DNA of 64,000 nt from Branchiostoma floridae (taxonomy: Eukaryota > Chordata > Leptocardii > Amphioxiformes > Branchiostomatidae): contig NC_049997.1 of the NCBI RefSeq assembly GCF_000003815.2, positions 7,281,901 to 7,345,900 of the forward strand. The letters run 5' to 3'. The stretch's first letter is position 1; each line of letters opens with the position of its first letter. A program made the position numbers and the translations under genes. The notes beneath the pieces are model-generated. The model was not told the origin of the DNA. It saw only the letters and a program-made list of their open reading frames with translations, and did no database searches. Positions 1 to 12,700 of this stretch are shown piece by piece.

Positions 1-209
1 TTAAAATCTACATGGACACAATGCTAGAAAGAAAGGAAAGCTACATATTTGCTGTTGAAAAAATCAAGCAAAATGTCTACTATTGTAATGTGCAGGATGG
101 CCCGTTAGTAAAAATGCATCATCATCACTATACAGTTCCTTTCATTGTTCTGCTTTTCTGTCTGGTAGCTTCTTTGTCTCAAACATTTTTTTCCAGTTCT
201 ACTGTACAT

Positions 210-550
210 CAGGGTTGGACAAGTTTTCTAAAATCCACTTGTCCTATCGGGCAAGCACATAAAAAATCTACTTGCCCGAACCAACTTTTCACTTGCCCGA
301 GATGTAAATGACATTTTTCTACGTATTTTCACTTCCAGCAATGGAATTCTTATATTATTAGCTCTATTTTTCTGAGTTGACCAATGCTTGAAGCCTTGAT
401 GCCATGACTGTGAAAAGTGACTAGAATCAAAATCTCACTCATTAGAAAATCTTACTTGCCTGATCAGACAAGTGGTGTAGGACATGTGCTTGCCCGATCA
501 GCACTTTCACTTGCCCAGGACAATCGGACTAGTGGACTTGTCCAACCCTG
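210..550. mobile_element. hAT-like MITE, CAGGGTTGGACAAG family (copy 1)
   Basis: Inverted ends CAGGGTTGGACAAG and CTTGTCCAACCCTG, internal imperfect palindrome rich in CTTGCCCGA/GGGCAAGTG, flanked by TACAT on both sides. Other copies: 21552-21886, 32213-32551 and a partial one at 57793-57890. Confidence 0.75.
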
Positions 551-645
551 TACATTCTGCCTTCCCATGGACCTTCTTGCTGCATATCTTACACTGTTAC
601 AGTATCAATCTTCTGAAAGCCTGTACAACTGTACATAAAGGATAC

Positions 646-763
646 ATGCACACAGAGCCATCTCCTGTGTCCTGAAGCACACCATCTGAGTCAGCCGCTT
701 GTGAGCCAGCTGCTGCCGCTGGTGAGTCGACATCTTCTCCGCAGCTGCACCCACCGGGCAGAG
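646..763 (-). CDS. NUP205: NUP205 exon (visible exon 36), end uncertain
   Basis: TTCCAG acceptor fixes the 5' border at 763. Encodes [20 protein letters not shown] then [19 protein letters not shown]. Human: LCQSVMPAGVDKISTAQKYVLARRRL. The 3' border is a guess at a GTATCC donor; a GTACAG at about 634 is an alternative. Later exons (human ETCLFILWRHLEYY onward) are outside the window. Confidence 0.75.
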
Positions 764-3700
764 CTGGAACAGACAGGTGTCAATCATTCACTTCAGGGTT
801 TATGTCATCAGGTGACATCTTTGTCTTAAATTGGCACAATCTGCTGCGGCATACTGTATAGCTTAAAGGTACTCCCATAGTATTTTTCAAGCTGTAGGGG
901 CAGTGGGTTGTTATCCACTGTGTCTAGGGAATGTTATTGGAAGCCAAACCCATCCCTCTCCTTCCACTACCTTTTACCTCTTCCCTAAGGACATACATGT
1001 AATATCTAGCCAGGAATGTCAGAAATCTTGTGTGCACTAGCCTGGCCACTCAACGTCATGACTTGAGGTCCATACCTTATGCCTCCACAAGTAAATGTCA
1101 TTTTCCAAGTTTCAAGATTACTATGTATGTAGTATGTACTGATTAATACGAATCTACAGTTAACTGTTAACTTTCACTCTGTATCACCTCTCTTCAATGA
1201 CATCTGTTATCACTTTTGATCTTAAGAGCAAATGTCTGTAAGGATCAAACAATGGTGGCAGGGGTCAAAAAATAGATTTGGCTCATATTTTGCACAGTGA
1301 TAGTACTTGGTCCACAACCCCTCAAAATAGCTCTCTTTTAGATCAAAACTCCTTGTTGCCATGGTAACGGGCAACCAAAGTTTTCTGGCCAATTTCCCCA
1401 ATTTTCGCATCTCAAAAACACAGAAATCAGCAAATTTTACGGCACTGTGTCGGCAACACCTTTAAACCTATCATCAAAACAAAACAAGATCTAAATAGAC
1501 CAACATTTTGGCTTTATAAACATTGTTGTGAAATTTCCAAAGACGTACATTTTAGATCTTGGGCAGCCTGAAAACAATGCGATGTTTCAAGCTTTAAAAA
1601 AATCTGATTTTTGGCCCAACTTTGTAACGCTGTAAGTGCCGCTCTGGTACTTTTTTCGGCTTGAAATTTGTACCATATATAGATCATTAGAATATCTATC
1701 AAATGCATTGTTGTAAAGTTTGGTAACTTGTTTGGTTGTCACGTGACTGTCCCTTAAAGTAGGCCATTTTTTGTGTTTGGTGAAAATTGTGAACTTTAGC
1801 CATGTTCAAAGTACGCTACATGACGAAGTAAAATATATTTCTACATCAACTTCTTATCAAAGGTGGATCTATGTATTGCCTATCAAATAAATGCTTGTAG
1901 AGTTTCGGGTCATGACGTTCAGTCACGTGGTTGTCCCTGAAAGTAGGCCATTTTTTTGCATTTGACGAAAATTGTGAATTTTAGCCATGTTTAATGTACG
2001 CTGCGTGACGAAGCCTACAAGGATTCTTATTCAACTTCTAGTCAAATGTACATCTATGTGTTGTCTATCAAATGAATGCTTGCAAAGTTTCGGATCATGA
2101 CGTTTAGTCACGTGGTTGTCCCTAAAAGTAGGCAATTTTTTGCATTTGGCGAAAATTGTGAATTTTAGCCTTGGTCAAAGTACGCTAGGTGTCAAAGTGA
2201 ACAAGAATTCTTATTCAACTTCAAGTCAAATGTACATCTAGGTATTGTCTATCAGATGAATGCTTGCAGAGTTTCGAGTCATAACGTTTAGTCACGTGGT
2301 TGTCCCTGAATGTAGGTCAAATTTTGCTTTTGGCCAGAAATCGCCATTTAGGGCTGTAGTTAAATCCGTCGAATTGGGGAACTGAAATACTTTACTGGCA
2401 CTGACTCTGAATATGTGAAGCCCTTAACATTGTCTGTTGAATGAGTGTTAGTAAGGCTTGGGGTCGTCTTTCTTTGTGGTGCAGCTGCTCCCTAAAGTAG
2501 GGCAGATAGTTAGCTAAATGCTGTTAGGAGGTTCTGTTACTTTGGAGAAGATGCCTCTTGAACAGTTTCTTTCTTTTAACATTGTCAATGTCCAATGCAT
2601 ATCATATTGGTACTACAATGACTGATAATGGGCTTACAGTGTTAAATTAAAGATAACTTAAGCAATGACTCTGTTATAATTGTAAATATCAATTTGTAAT
2701 AAAGCAATTAAGATGTTTTAAATTCAACTATGTTCTATAATGCGTATCAAAAGGAACACTAACACGGGAACAAAAGTTCATTGTGTATCAACATTCACAA
2801 TGTTGATGATGGTGATGGGCTGTTTCTTCGTATCCGAAGATCAATGGTAGGCAGACAGGTTGATTAGACGACCAGTCTGCCTGGCCTGCACGTGACTTTT
2901 TTTTAAGGTGAAGGAGGGGTGTGCACTTCCTTCTCCACCCTCTCGTCTACTGGCGCACTAAGTCCTACAGGGACAGAACTGTTTTGCCACGTAAGACGGC
3001 CCCAGCAGATGCAGGTTTATTATTTGGAGTTTCCGTCTCCTAGGAGGACTTCCGACCAAGGATGCAAGGGGTTCCTCCTGACTCGTGTGTCATGGCGGGT
3101 GCGTCATGCCCGAACATGCCCCTATGGCCTGTCACCACAACAAAGGCCTGTCACTGCCACTAGCCGCAGCTACGTACTCATTTACACCTGAGTTAGGTGA
3201 GGAAAGTCGTGTAAAGTGCCTTTCCCAAGGGCACAAGATCGGTGACACGGCAAGCGGATTTGAACCCGGGACCTCTCGGGCCTGAGACCAACGCGCTCCC
3301 GATCGTGCCACGCGGTCCCACTTAATGTTGATACACCATGTCTAAATATGGTCTGCTTTAAGAGACTTCCTGGGACTAAACGTCACTCCCAAAAACTCTA
3401 CAAGCATCTAGTTGATAGGCAACAATGCTAACCTTAAGAAGGAGTTGAGTTAGAATCCTAATTTACTTTGTCACGTAGTGTACTTTGAACATGGCTAAAA
3501 TTCACAATTTTTGTCGAGCACAAAAAGTGACCTGGCTTCAGGAACAACCATGTGACTAAATATCATGACCCGAAGCTCTACAAGCATTTATTCGAAGAAA
3601 GAAAATTAAAGAATACAAAGATGTACATTTGACCAGAAGTTCAATCAGAATTCTTCTTAATTTCGTCACGTAGCGTAGCCTGGTATCCAGCCATATTATA

Positions 3701-6700
3701 GCTCCCGAGTCTCTTCTGTCCTCCTCGCAAATGGCTAGTTCTCATTTAGATGTAAAAAATGCTGTCGCCTGCTTTTGCGACTTGATATGCAGCAAATTTT
3801 AGACAAAATCACAGGTTCCTTCATTTTTCCACAATCGCTGGAATGTTTTACAAAAGATTCATTTTGGTTGATGGCTTGGAAGATTATCTTAGTGGAATTT
3901 CACCCCCTAAATAAAATGGCTGTCGCCTGAGAACACGAAGAATTCAAAAAGTAGCCAAAGATGTAACAATTCAGTTCCCAGAATGATTGTTCAGTAGGTG
4001 AAACCAGCTGAGCAGGCCCTTTGCCCGAACACGCCAGATCGCTCCTGTCACTGATCTTGGAGGCTGTGTGAGCTGGGTTATTCCTGTTGCCAAATTCGGT
4101 AACAAACGTTACCACCACCAGTTTGGTGGTTGCCACGGTTATATTATCCACGCATAAGACAAGAAATGACCGTTTTTGTGACACTGCACAGTTTTTCTGG
4201 CTTTCTAAAGTAACAAGGAATGGTTGTTGACTGCCATTTGTATCCCACCTTGCTTACAAAATGTTGTACAGAAATGACTGTAACAAACGTTACAATTGTT
4301 GGATGCTTTCCATGCTTTCTATTTGACCTGGTGTAAAAAAGCTGTCCACTTTTTAAGTGTCCCTAGGGACATCCTCTTATACCTTAATGATGTAGTCAAT
4401 AAGGCCATTTTTACATTTCAATAAAAACGATCGCGAGTGAAATATGTATCTGCGAAGAGGTCAAAAGAGACTCGGGAACTAAAATACGGCTGGATACCAG
4501 GGTACACGTAGCGTACTTTGAAAATTCACAATTTTCGTCCGATGAAAAAAGTGGCCTACTTTCAAGGACAACCACGTGACTTTACTTCATGATCTAATTT
4601 TTTACAAGTATTCCTTTGATAGGAAGTACATAGATTTACCTTTGACAGGAAGTTGAATCATAATTTTATTTTGCTTCGTAATGTAGCGTACGTTGAACAT
4701 GGCTAAAAAATGGCCTACTTTCAGTGACAACTACGTGACTTTACGTCATGACTCGAAACGCTACAAGCATTCATTTGATAGACAATACATAGATGTACAT
4801 TTGACTAGAAGTTGAATAAGAATTCTTGTTTACTTTGTCACGTAGCGTACTTTGAACATGGCTAAAATTCACAATTTTCGTCAAATGCAAAAAAAATGGC
4901 CTACTTTCAGGGACAACCACGTGACTGAACGTCATGATCCGAAACTCTACAAGCATTTATTTGATAGGCAAGACATAGATCCACCTTTGATAAGAAGTTG
5001 ATGTAGAAATATATTTTACTTCGTCATGTAGCGTAGTTTGAACATGGCTAAAGTTCACAATTTTCACCAAACACAAAAACTGGCCTACTTTAAGGGACAG
5101 TCACGTAACAACCAAACAAGTTACCAAACTTTGCAACAATGCATTTGATAGATATTCTAATGATCTATATATGGTACAAATTTCAAGCCGAAAAAAGTAC
5201 CAGAGCGGCACTTATAGCGTTACAAAGTTGGGCCAAAAATCAGATTTTATTGAAGCTTGAAACATCGCATTGTTTTCAGGCTGCCCAAGAACTAAAATGT
5301 ACGTCTTTGGAAATTTCACAACAATGTTTATAAAGCCAAAATGTTGGTCTATTTAGATCTTGTTTTGTTTTGATGATAGGTTTAAAGGTGTTGCCGAGAC
5401 AGTGCCATAAAATATGCTAATTTCTGTGTTTTTGAGATGCGAAAATTGGGGAAATTGGCCAGAAAACTTTGTTTGCCCGTTACCATGGCAACAAGGAGTT
5501 TTGATCTAAAAGAAAGCTATTTTGAGGGGTTGTGGACCAAGTACTATCACTGTGCAAAATATGAGCCAAATCTATTTTTTGACCCCTGCCAACCCAAAAA
5601 TTGTTTGATCCTTACAGACATTTGCTCTTAAACATCTTACATGTTGTTACCATTGATTTTCCAAAATATCTATGTCTCTTTTCATACTAGAAGTGATCAG
5701 TGTTTCTTCTTCTTTAGAAGTGAACTTAACAAAGTCAAGACGTCGAAGTTTTCTACAAGACACAAGACCGAAGTAACATTTCTCAACCCACCTCTTTGAG
5801 CTCCTCGCTGCTGAGTTCGGACACGTTGTTGACCTTGTTCTGGAGTTGTCCGTGGGACTCGAATGCCGCCATGAAGTCATCAGTGGCCTGTTTCACGTGC
5901 TGAACAATCACACCCAGCCCTGGAGGTCGCATAGAGGTCACAGAACCACGGATGTCTTAAAACAAAGACAAGATGTTTAGAAATCATAACCTGTAATAAT
6001 GTGCCAATTAATGAAGGTCAGTTTTGTATTACTCTTGTTGTACAAAAATCTCAGTTATTTTCAGTGACTGTCACGGAAAGCAAGCAAGATTTTGCGACAA
6101 CCAAACACTGACTACCATCCATACAAATGAGTGCAACTATAGCGCATGGTAATAATACTCAGTGACACATACATGTCACAGTAGAGATTGAAAACCATGA
6201 GAATTAGAAATTCTACTACGTAGTACTAGGAGTGATTGGAATCTCATCTGTTCGCCTAGTGAGCAGATCTATTATACTGTGCATTTTAGAAAGTATACTA
6301 AAATCCTAGGAATTCTTTGTGGTCACCTTGTGCAGAGTAGATGTCCCTGGTTGTAGCGTCCTGTAGACTGGGTGTGAACAGCAGCTGGCACTGCTGGGCT
6401 GTGGGGCCTGGAAAAGGCACAAGCAGAAGTTCACTTTACTGTCAGACTGAAATCTGATATTTGTTGGATTTGAATGAAGATAATAGTAAACAATGTCTGG
6501 AAAATAGTAGCAAGCTTTACTAACTAAATAGTGTCAAGTCTATTGTAACAGTTTGTTGGGAAAGTAAGGCCATGTTGATTTGATTATATGGATGACATCC
6601 TCTAGGAATCCCAGAACTGATGCGAGTGTGTGGATAAAAAAAGTTTGGCCAAAAAAAAAATTGTTTTCATTATGAAAGATGGTCAGAAAGGTTGAACGAA

Positions 6701-9700
6701 TCACTGAGCACACAGGGTTTAGTATACAGAGCAACAGATTCTTAATTTTTTTTTCGTTCACATCCTCTTCTTTGACCTTGGAATTGACTTTGGCATTCTA
6801 TGACATTTTTTGCAATCTACGGCATATATTTGCTCATATTGCAGCTATATGGTTGAAAACTATTTTTTATCTTCAAAACGGCCCAAAATTGCTGGGGATG
6901 TCATCCATATAATCAAACCAATATGGCCCAATATAGGTGAATGGCTTACCTGACCGAGCCACCACAGCTCTACAGTAGGCTATCAGGTTTCCCATAATCT
7001 GTAACAGAGCCAGCCGGATGTCTTCCTTGTTACTCCTGCCCTCAGGGCCCACCGATTCCTCAAGACTCCTCAGCTGCTTTCTTAGACCCTGTACAAGACA
7101 ACATCTTAAGTTAGTTCCTGTAACTTCTGCATCAAGGGAAAACACCCACTTGCTAGTACAATGTATCTGCCAGAAATTTAGTCCACCTTTGGAGCCATTG
7201 TAGACTTAGAACTCAATGACTTTCTAATGTACTTTCAAACAAAGCCCTTTTTCATTACAGGAGCACATTTAAGAACACAACACACCTATTGAAAAGAATA
7301 AGAGTCCTCCCAGGTGTGACAATGAGTGGATTAAATAAATCTGTTTGGATATGCAGCCTGTATTCTTCAGTATAAACCTTGTGTGTTATGACATGAGGTG
7401 ATTTATAGACCAGGTATACATGTACAATACAAATAAACAAACCAACCCACCTGGTTGCTGCAGTACTGAGGCAGCAGGGTGAGCACCTGCCGGTGGATCC
7501 GAGACAGGTGGCTCTGCACCTGCGCACCTGCCGAGTCTTCCTGCAGACTGGGGTTGGTGAAAACACCACCTGCAACATCATTAAGGACTGGTAATATATT
7601 CATACCTATAGATATCCATATATGTCTGTTTAGCTGTACTGTAGTTGTTATACATGTAGACCTTACGAAAGTGGCTTACTTTTGTCGTGTCAATAAAGAT
7701 TTCTATATTCTGGCAATGTAACTGAGTGGGACTGGGAAGTTCCTGCCACAGTAAGTGGTGTTACTTAAGCTGAAGAATTTTCTGAGAGTCATTGTGTGTA
7801 TCTCTGATTGTCTTGTTGAGCAAGCAATCAAAAGTATGGATTGAAGTACACATTTTCTATAAAATCAGCAAAAAAGTCAACCAGCAAATTTTCATGAAAA
7901 CACATCCTCCCCAGCATAAACAAAATAACACACATACACTACCTACTCCAAGATGCTGTGCTTAGAGTACTTTGTTGTTCCCTCAACTCTATGTGGGAAC
8001 CGACCAACCAACGGGTCATCATGCATATACCGAAATAAAACATACCCTTCTTAAAACTGTAAAACATACCTTCTCCGAGGCACTGTGTGAGGACCCCCGT
8101 GGTCAGAGCAAGTTCCTGTAGTGAGGGGAGGGTGAGGCCACTCCTCTGTTCCCTCAACACGGCATGAAATACATCCATGTGAGACAGGATGAACTGAAGC
8201 ACCTGCAAAACAAGAAACATTTCTGAAAAAGCTGCTTAAGTAGGGGTGTACAAACTTGTACTTGTCAACAAACTGGAATCCAATCACTATGGCATCTGTT
8301 TTGTATGGTGCAAAAACAAGTCAGGATGTAGCTTATTCACAAGGGAACTAGACAAGTGATCTAGTGTTTCTGGAACAGAGAGTCAAAAGTTCAGCTCCTT
8401 CTCTGTTGTTGCTTCAATAGAAGCCATAGTTCCTTTTCTTGTATCTTACCAGAAGTAAGCTTATAAGTTTTCCGGCACACCAAACATAGACCGGTTCCTC
8501 TTACTGACACAAATGGGACAGAAACCTTCATGGAACTTGTAAAGTTTCAATTTGATTTCCTGTTCTTCTTGAAACTTCTGCTGAAACTTCTCACAGATGT
8601 CATCCATTGCCATGCATCCCACTGTAAGCTGTAGGAAAGCCCTACCTGGTTGGTGGCATCTCTGTGCTGAGGTCCGAGTGATGTCATGATAGCCAGGCAC
8701 AGCTTGAGAGCAGGCAGGAGCATCTGTCTGTACCTGTCTGATACCGTGGGGACAAACCCCTCGTACGACACTGCCATGGCCTCACCACTGCCTGGTACAC
8801 TGGTAGGGAGACAAAAGAAACACAAGTTTGGTGTTCATGAAGGTACCATTACACAGGTTATAGGTTATACAGTGATTTGCCAACCGAATGAAAAGATTAT
8901 CTCTTTTTCAAACATAGCACAAACAGAGCAGAACAGAAGACACAACACAAGGTAATGAAAATAAGCACATCTTCATCTGATTACCTGACTTATCCTGTAA
9001 ATCTCTATCTAGATGAAACACCAACTACACAGGACCTGTCCTTAAAGACTTCAGAAGAGAGTGAAAGATGTCTAAAAGTATCTCCTCATAAATGCTTCTA
9101 TGTTACCTCACTCACCTATGGCAAAGGTAAATATCCTCTTGTGTAAAAATTAAACAGTGACTTGAATAAGGTCAAAGTTACTTCTAGAGACCTTAAAAGT
9201 TAGGGACTTCAATATTGTACGCTCAAGCAGGAACATTACACCCATTACTGTATTTTCATAGAAGTGTGCTATAGTTCCAACCTGCCGGCATTCTCTGGTC
9301 TCATGTCCAGGAACTGGCACTCTGACAGCCTGACCAGCACTCCTTCCTGGAGAAGAGCTTGGGAGCCAGCCGGGGTCTGTGCTAACCTAGACAGTAAAGC
9401 CTGGAAAACAAAGAAGAAGACCATTTTGAGCTGGATAGCAGTTACAATTTCAAGGGTATGGGCAATGCCTAGGAAATCAACAAAATTAATGGAACTTTTG
9501 CAACTGGATAGGATATCTTGTATCTTATTTCAAAAGCTGTTACTCTACCTTCAAGTAAACACCGCCTTTTAGAAGAAAGTTAAACCCTTCCCGCGCATGA
9601 TGGCGCATAGGGCTGCGCCCATCTCTGTTTCCTTAGCCTAGGGCCACACAACGCAATCACTACAGCACGGGGCTAGTCCACTGGTAGAGGTGTGTGTTCA

Positions 9701-12700
9701 ACTTCCATACTCTTTCCCGAATGCTGAGTGCTAAGCAGAGAAAGCCGGCCGGGGATTGAACTCCCGACCTACCGAATGCAAGGCGAACACTCTACCCACT
9801 CGGCCATCGCACCGGTTTAGAAGAAACAAACAAAGAAACAGTCAAGCAAAATCAGTACTTATTGAAGATTTTCCACTCTCTTACAACACCAAAATTAGCT
9901 TACCTCGAATTTTCGGTCGCACTTCCGTCGACCTTCTTCAGGAGTGACGATTCAGTTACTGTGATCACGTGACTTAGAGACACGTGATTCGAGTAACGAA
10001 TCATAAATGCCTGGCAGACGATATCGGCCCCCGTCTCTGTTGAGTGTCGGCTGATGTGCTCTAATCTAGATGGCCTCCTTTACCCCCCTCGCAAAGTAAT
10101 CCGGTTCGGTGTCCAATATTTGTACTTTGTCCAAGATGATGAAAGCGCAGAAGTGCGACCGAAAATTCGAGGTAAGCTAATTTTTGTGCTGTAAGACAGT
10201 GGAAAATCTTCAAAATGTACTACATCAACACAGATGAGCTTTCATGCTGGCAAAATCAGTACTGACCATTTTTGACTCGTACAGGTACAGAGCTCTGAGC
10301 GGCTGAGGAGACGGACTGAGCATGCTCTGTAGGAGCTCGTCCTCTCGTACCAGGCTGTCCACGAACATGCGCAGGTAACCCTTGTTCACAAGGAATGTCA
10401 GCAACTGCTGGGTACGGTCAAGCTGTACCATGGAGTCTAGAGTGGAGAAGGCTAACATCTGGGGAGTACACAGAACATTGGTTACTACATGTACATGTAT
10501 GGGTGGCTACCAGGCTGTCCCAGGTAACCCTTGTTCACCAGGAATGTCAACAGCTGCTGGGTACGGTCTAGCTGTACCATGGAGTCTAGAGTGGAGAAGG
10601 CTAACATCTGGGGAGTACATAGAACATTGGTTACTATGGCTGGGTACCAGTATAGAACATTGGTTACTATGGGTGGGTACCAGTATAGAACATTGGTTAC
10701 TATGGGTGGGTACCAGTATAGAACATTCAGGTCCAGCTGAACCATAGAGTCTAGTGTGGAGAAGGCCAGCATCTGGGGAGTACATACAACATTGGTTACT
10801 ATGGGTGGGTACCAGTATAGAACATTGGTTACTATGGGTGGGTACCAGGCTGTCCACGAACACACGCAGGTAACCCTTGTTCACGAGGAACGTCAACAGC
10901 TGCTGGGTACGGTCTAGCTGCACCATATAGTCTAGTGTGGAGAAGGCCAGCATCTGGGGAGTACACACAACACTGGTTACTATGGGTGGGTACCAGTATA
11001 GAACATTCACTGATTCAGGTCCAGCTGCACCATGGAGTCTAGTGTGGAGAAGGCTAACATCTGGGGAGTACACAGAACATTGGTTACTATGGGTGGGTAC
11101 CAGTATAGAACATTGGTTACTATGGGTGGGTATCAGTATAGAACATTCAGGTCCAGCTGCACCATGGAGTCTAGTGTGGAGAAGGCTAACATCTGGGGAG
11201 TACACAGAACATTGGTTACTATGGGTGGGTACCAGTATAGAACATTGCTTACTATGGGTGGGTACCAGTATAGAACATTCAGGTCCAGCTGAACCATGGA
11301 GTCTAGTGTGGAGAAGGCTAACATCTGGGGAGTACACAGAACTTTTTCTACTTACATGTACATGTATGGGTGGGTACCAGTATAGAACATTTAGGTCCAA
11401 CTTGAGGGAGACAAACAGAAACTAGAAATGCAACACTTGCCGGCAAATACATAATCTGTACACATGTACCTTCACATGGTCCTGCCTAACAAATTTCGGT
11501 TCTGTTTATTCTTACTCAAACCTACATGTATACATATCTATGGGGACCAGCTCCTGCAGCCTTGCCACGAGTGCTACACAATGTAGTTCTACACCACAGG
11601 GTGTCTGCTACTTTACCGGTAATCATGGTGATGGCCGTCTGGTCCAAGTCATTGACCAGATTTGTTTTGAGAAGACGAGGAAGAAAAAGAGGGGAGCAAA
11701 AACAAACCGTTTCCCTTCTGTGAAGGTAAATATAATCAGCAGCTGGATTAACTTCTGACCTAGATATCCAGGGGAATATGAAAAAACTGTCAACTTAAAG
11801 TTTCATAGATAAAATTCCAGGACTAACTGATGGTTACTGACCCTTCCGACATCGTGCCCATCAGACGCATCCCGGCAGACCGTCTCCACAAAGCTGTTGC
11901 CATAGCTACCGATGATTCCTGCTGTTTCCCTGGCAACCCTTGCCTCGTCCCCTTCTGTTGCCAAGGCTAGAACACTCGGGGAACCTGTAAGAGGATAAAG
12001 ACATACAGGAGTTTTGTCAGGACAACTGTTGCTATAGCTACCAATGTTTTCAGCTTTCTCTGTGATGCACCAATACATAGATAAACCAGGGCTCGAAATT
12101 GATTTTTGGGAAGAGGTGCACTGGTGCACCCAAACTAGAAAATTGGGTGCACCAAAATATTTTTGGGTGAACCACATAAAATAAAGTAGAATATCAGAAT
12201 AACACAATTGCAAACCTACTAAATTAGTAATTTGAACGGAGCTCTTCAGAAATCGGAAGTACTATGAGTCATTTTATTCTCTTTCTAACACACAGATATG
12301 GGTGCAAATATGGTGTTTACTTCATACATAAGCCTATCAAGATAGTGCACCCACAGAAAAATTGGGTGCACAGCTCCAATTTTGGGTGCACCTGGGTGCA
12401 CAAAACCCCAGTATTTTGAGCCCTGATCTGCTTCTCTCTTGCGCATCTGTTTCTCTCTTGCGCATCTGTTCCTCTCTTGCGCACCTGCTTCTCTCTTGCG
12501 CACCTGTTTCTCTCTTGCGCATCTGTTTCTCTCTTGCGCACCTGTTTCTCTCTTGCGCACCTGTTTCTCTCTTGCGCATCTGTTTCTCTGTTGCGCATCT
12601 GTTTCTCTGTTGCGCATCTGTTTCTCTGTTGCGCATCTGATTCTCTGTTGCGCATCTGTTTCTCTGTTGCGCATCTGTTTCTCTCTTGCGCGACTGTTTC

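Larger units (their letters stand above)
1222..5632. mobile_element. 4.4-kb foldback element with long composite inverted repeats
   Basis: The outer ends are inverted copies: GAGCAAATGTCTGTAAGGAT at about 1227 and its complement near 5625. The arms stay alignable for over 1 kb. Each arm has about 500 bp of unique sequence followed by tandem units of roughly 185 bp (motif GTCACGTGGTTGTCCCT plus TAGGCCATTTTTT), about four on the left (1739-2330) and six on the right (3370-5110). No transposase frame is present. The interior carries a SINE (2808-3323) and a nested MITE (3678-4502). Confidence 0.8.

Noticed and set aside
3250-3320. tRNA gene
   Set aside because: It is the tRNA-like head of a SINE with a target duplication and a non-tRNA body; the cloverleaf is not complete. 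The same applies near 9756-9816 and 29603-29680.
1222-5632. Paired open frames at 1222-1708 and 5139-5631 as genes
   Set aside because: They are the mirrored arms of the foldback element and short, without any domain.
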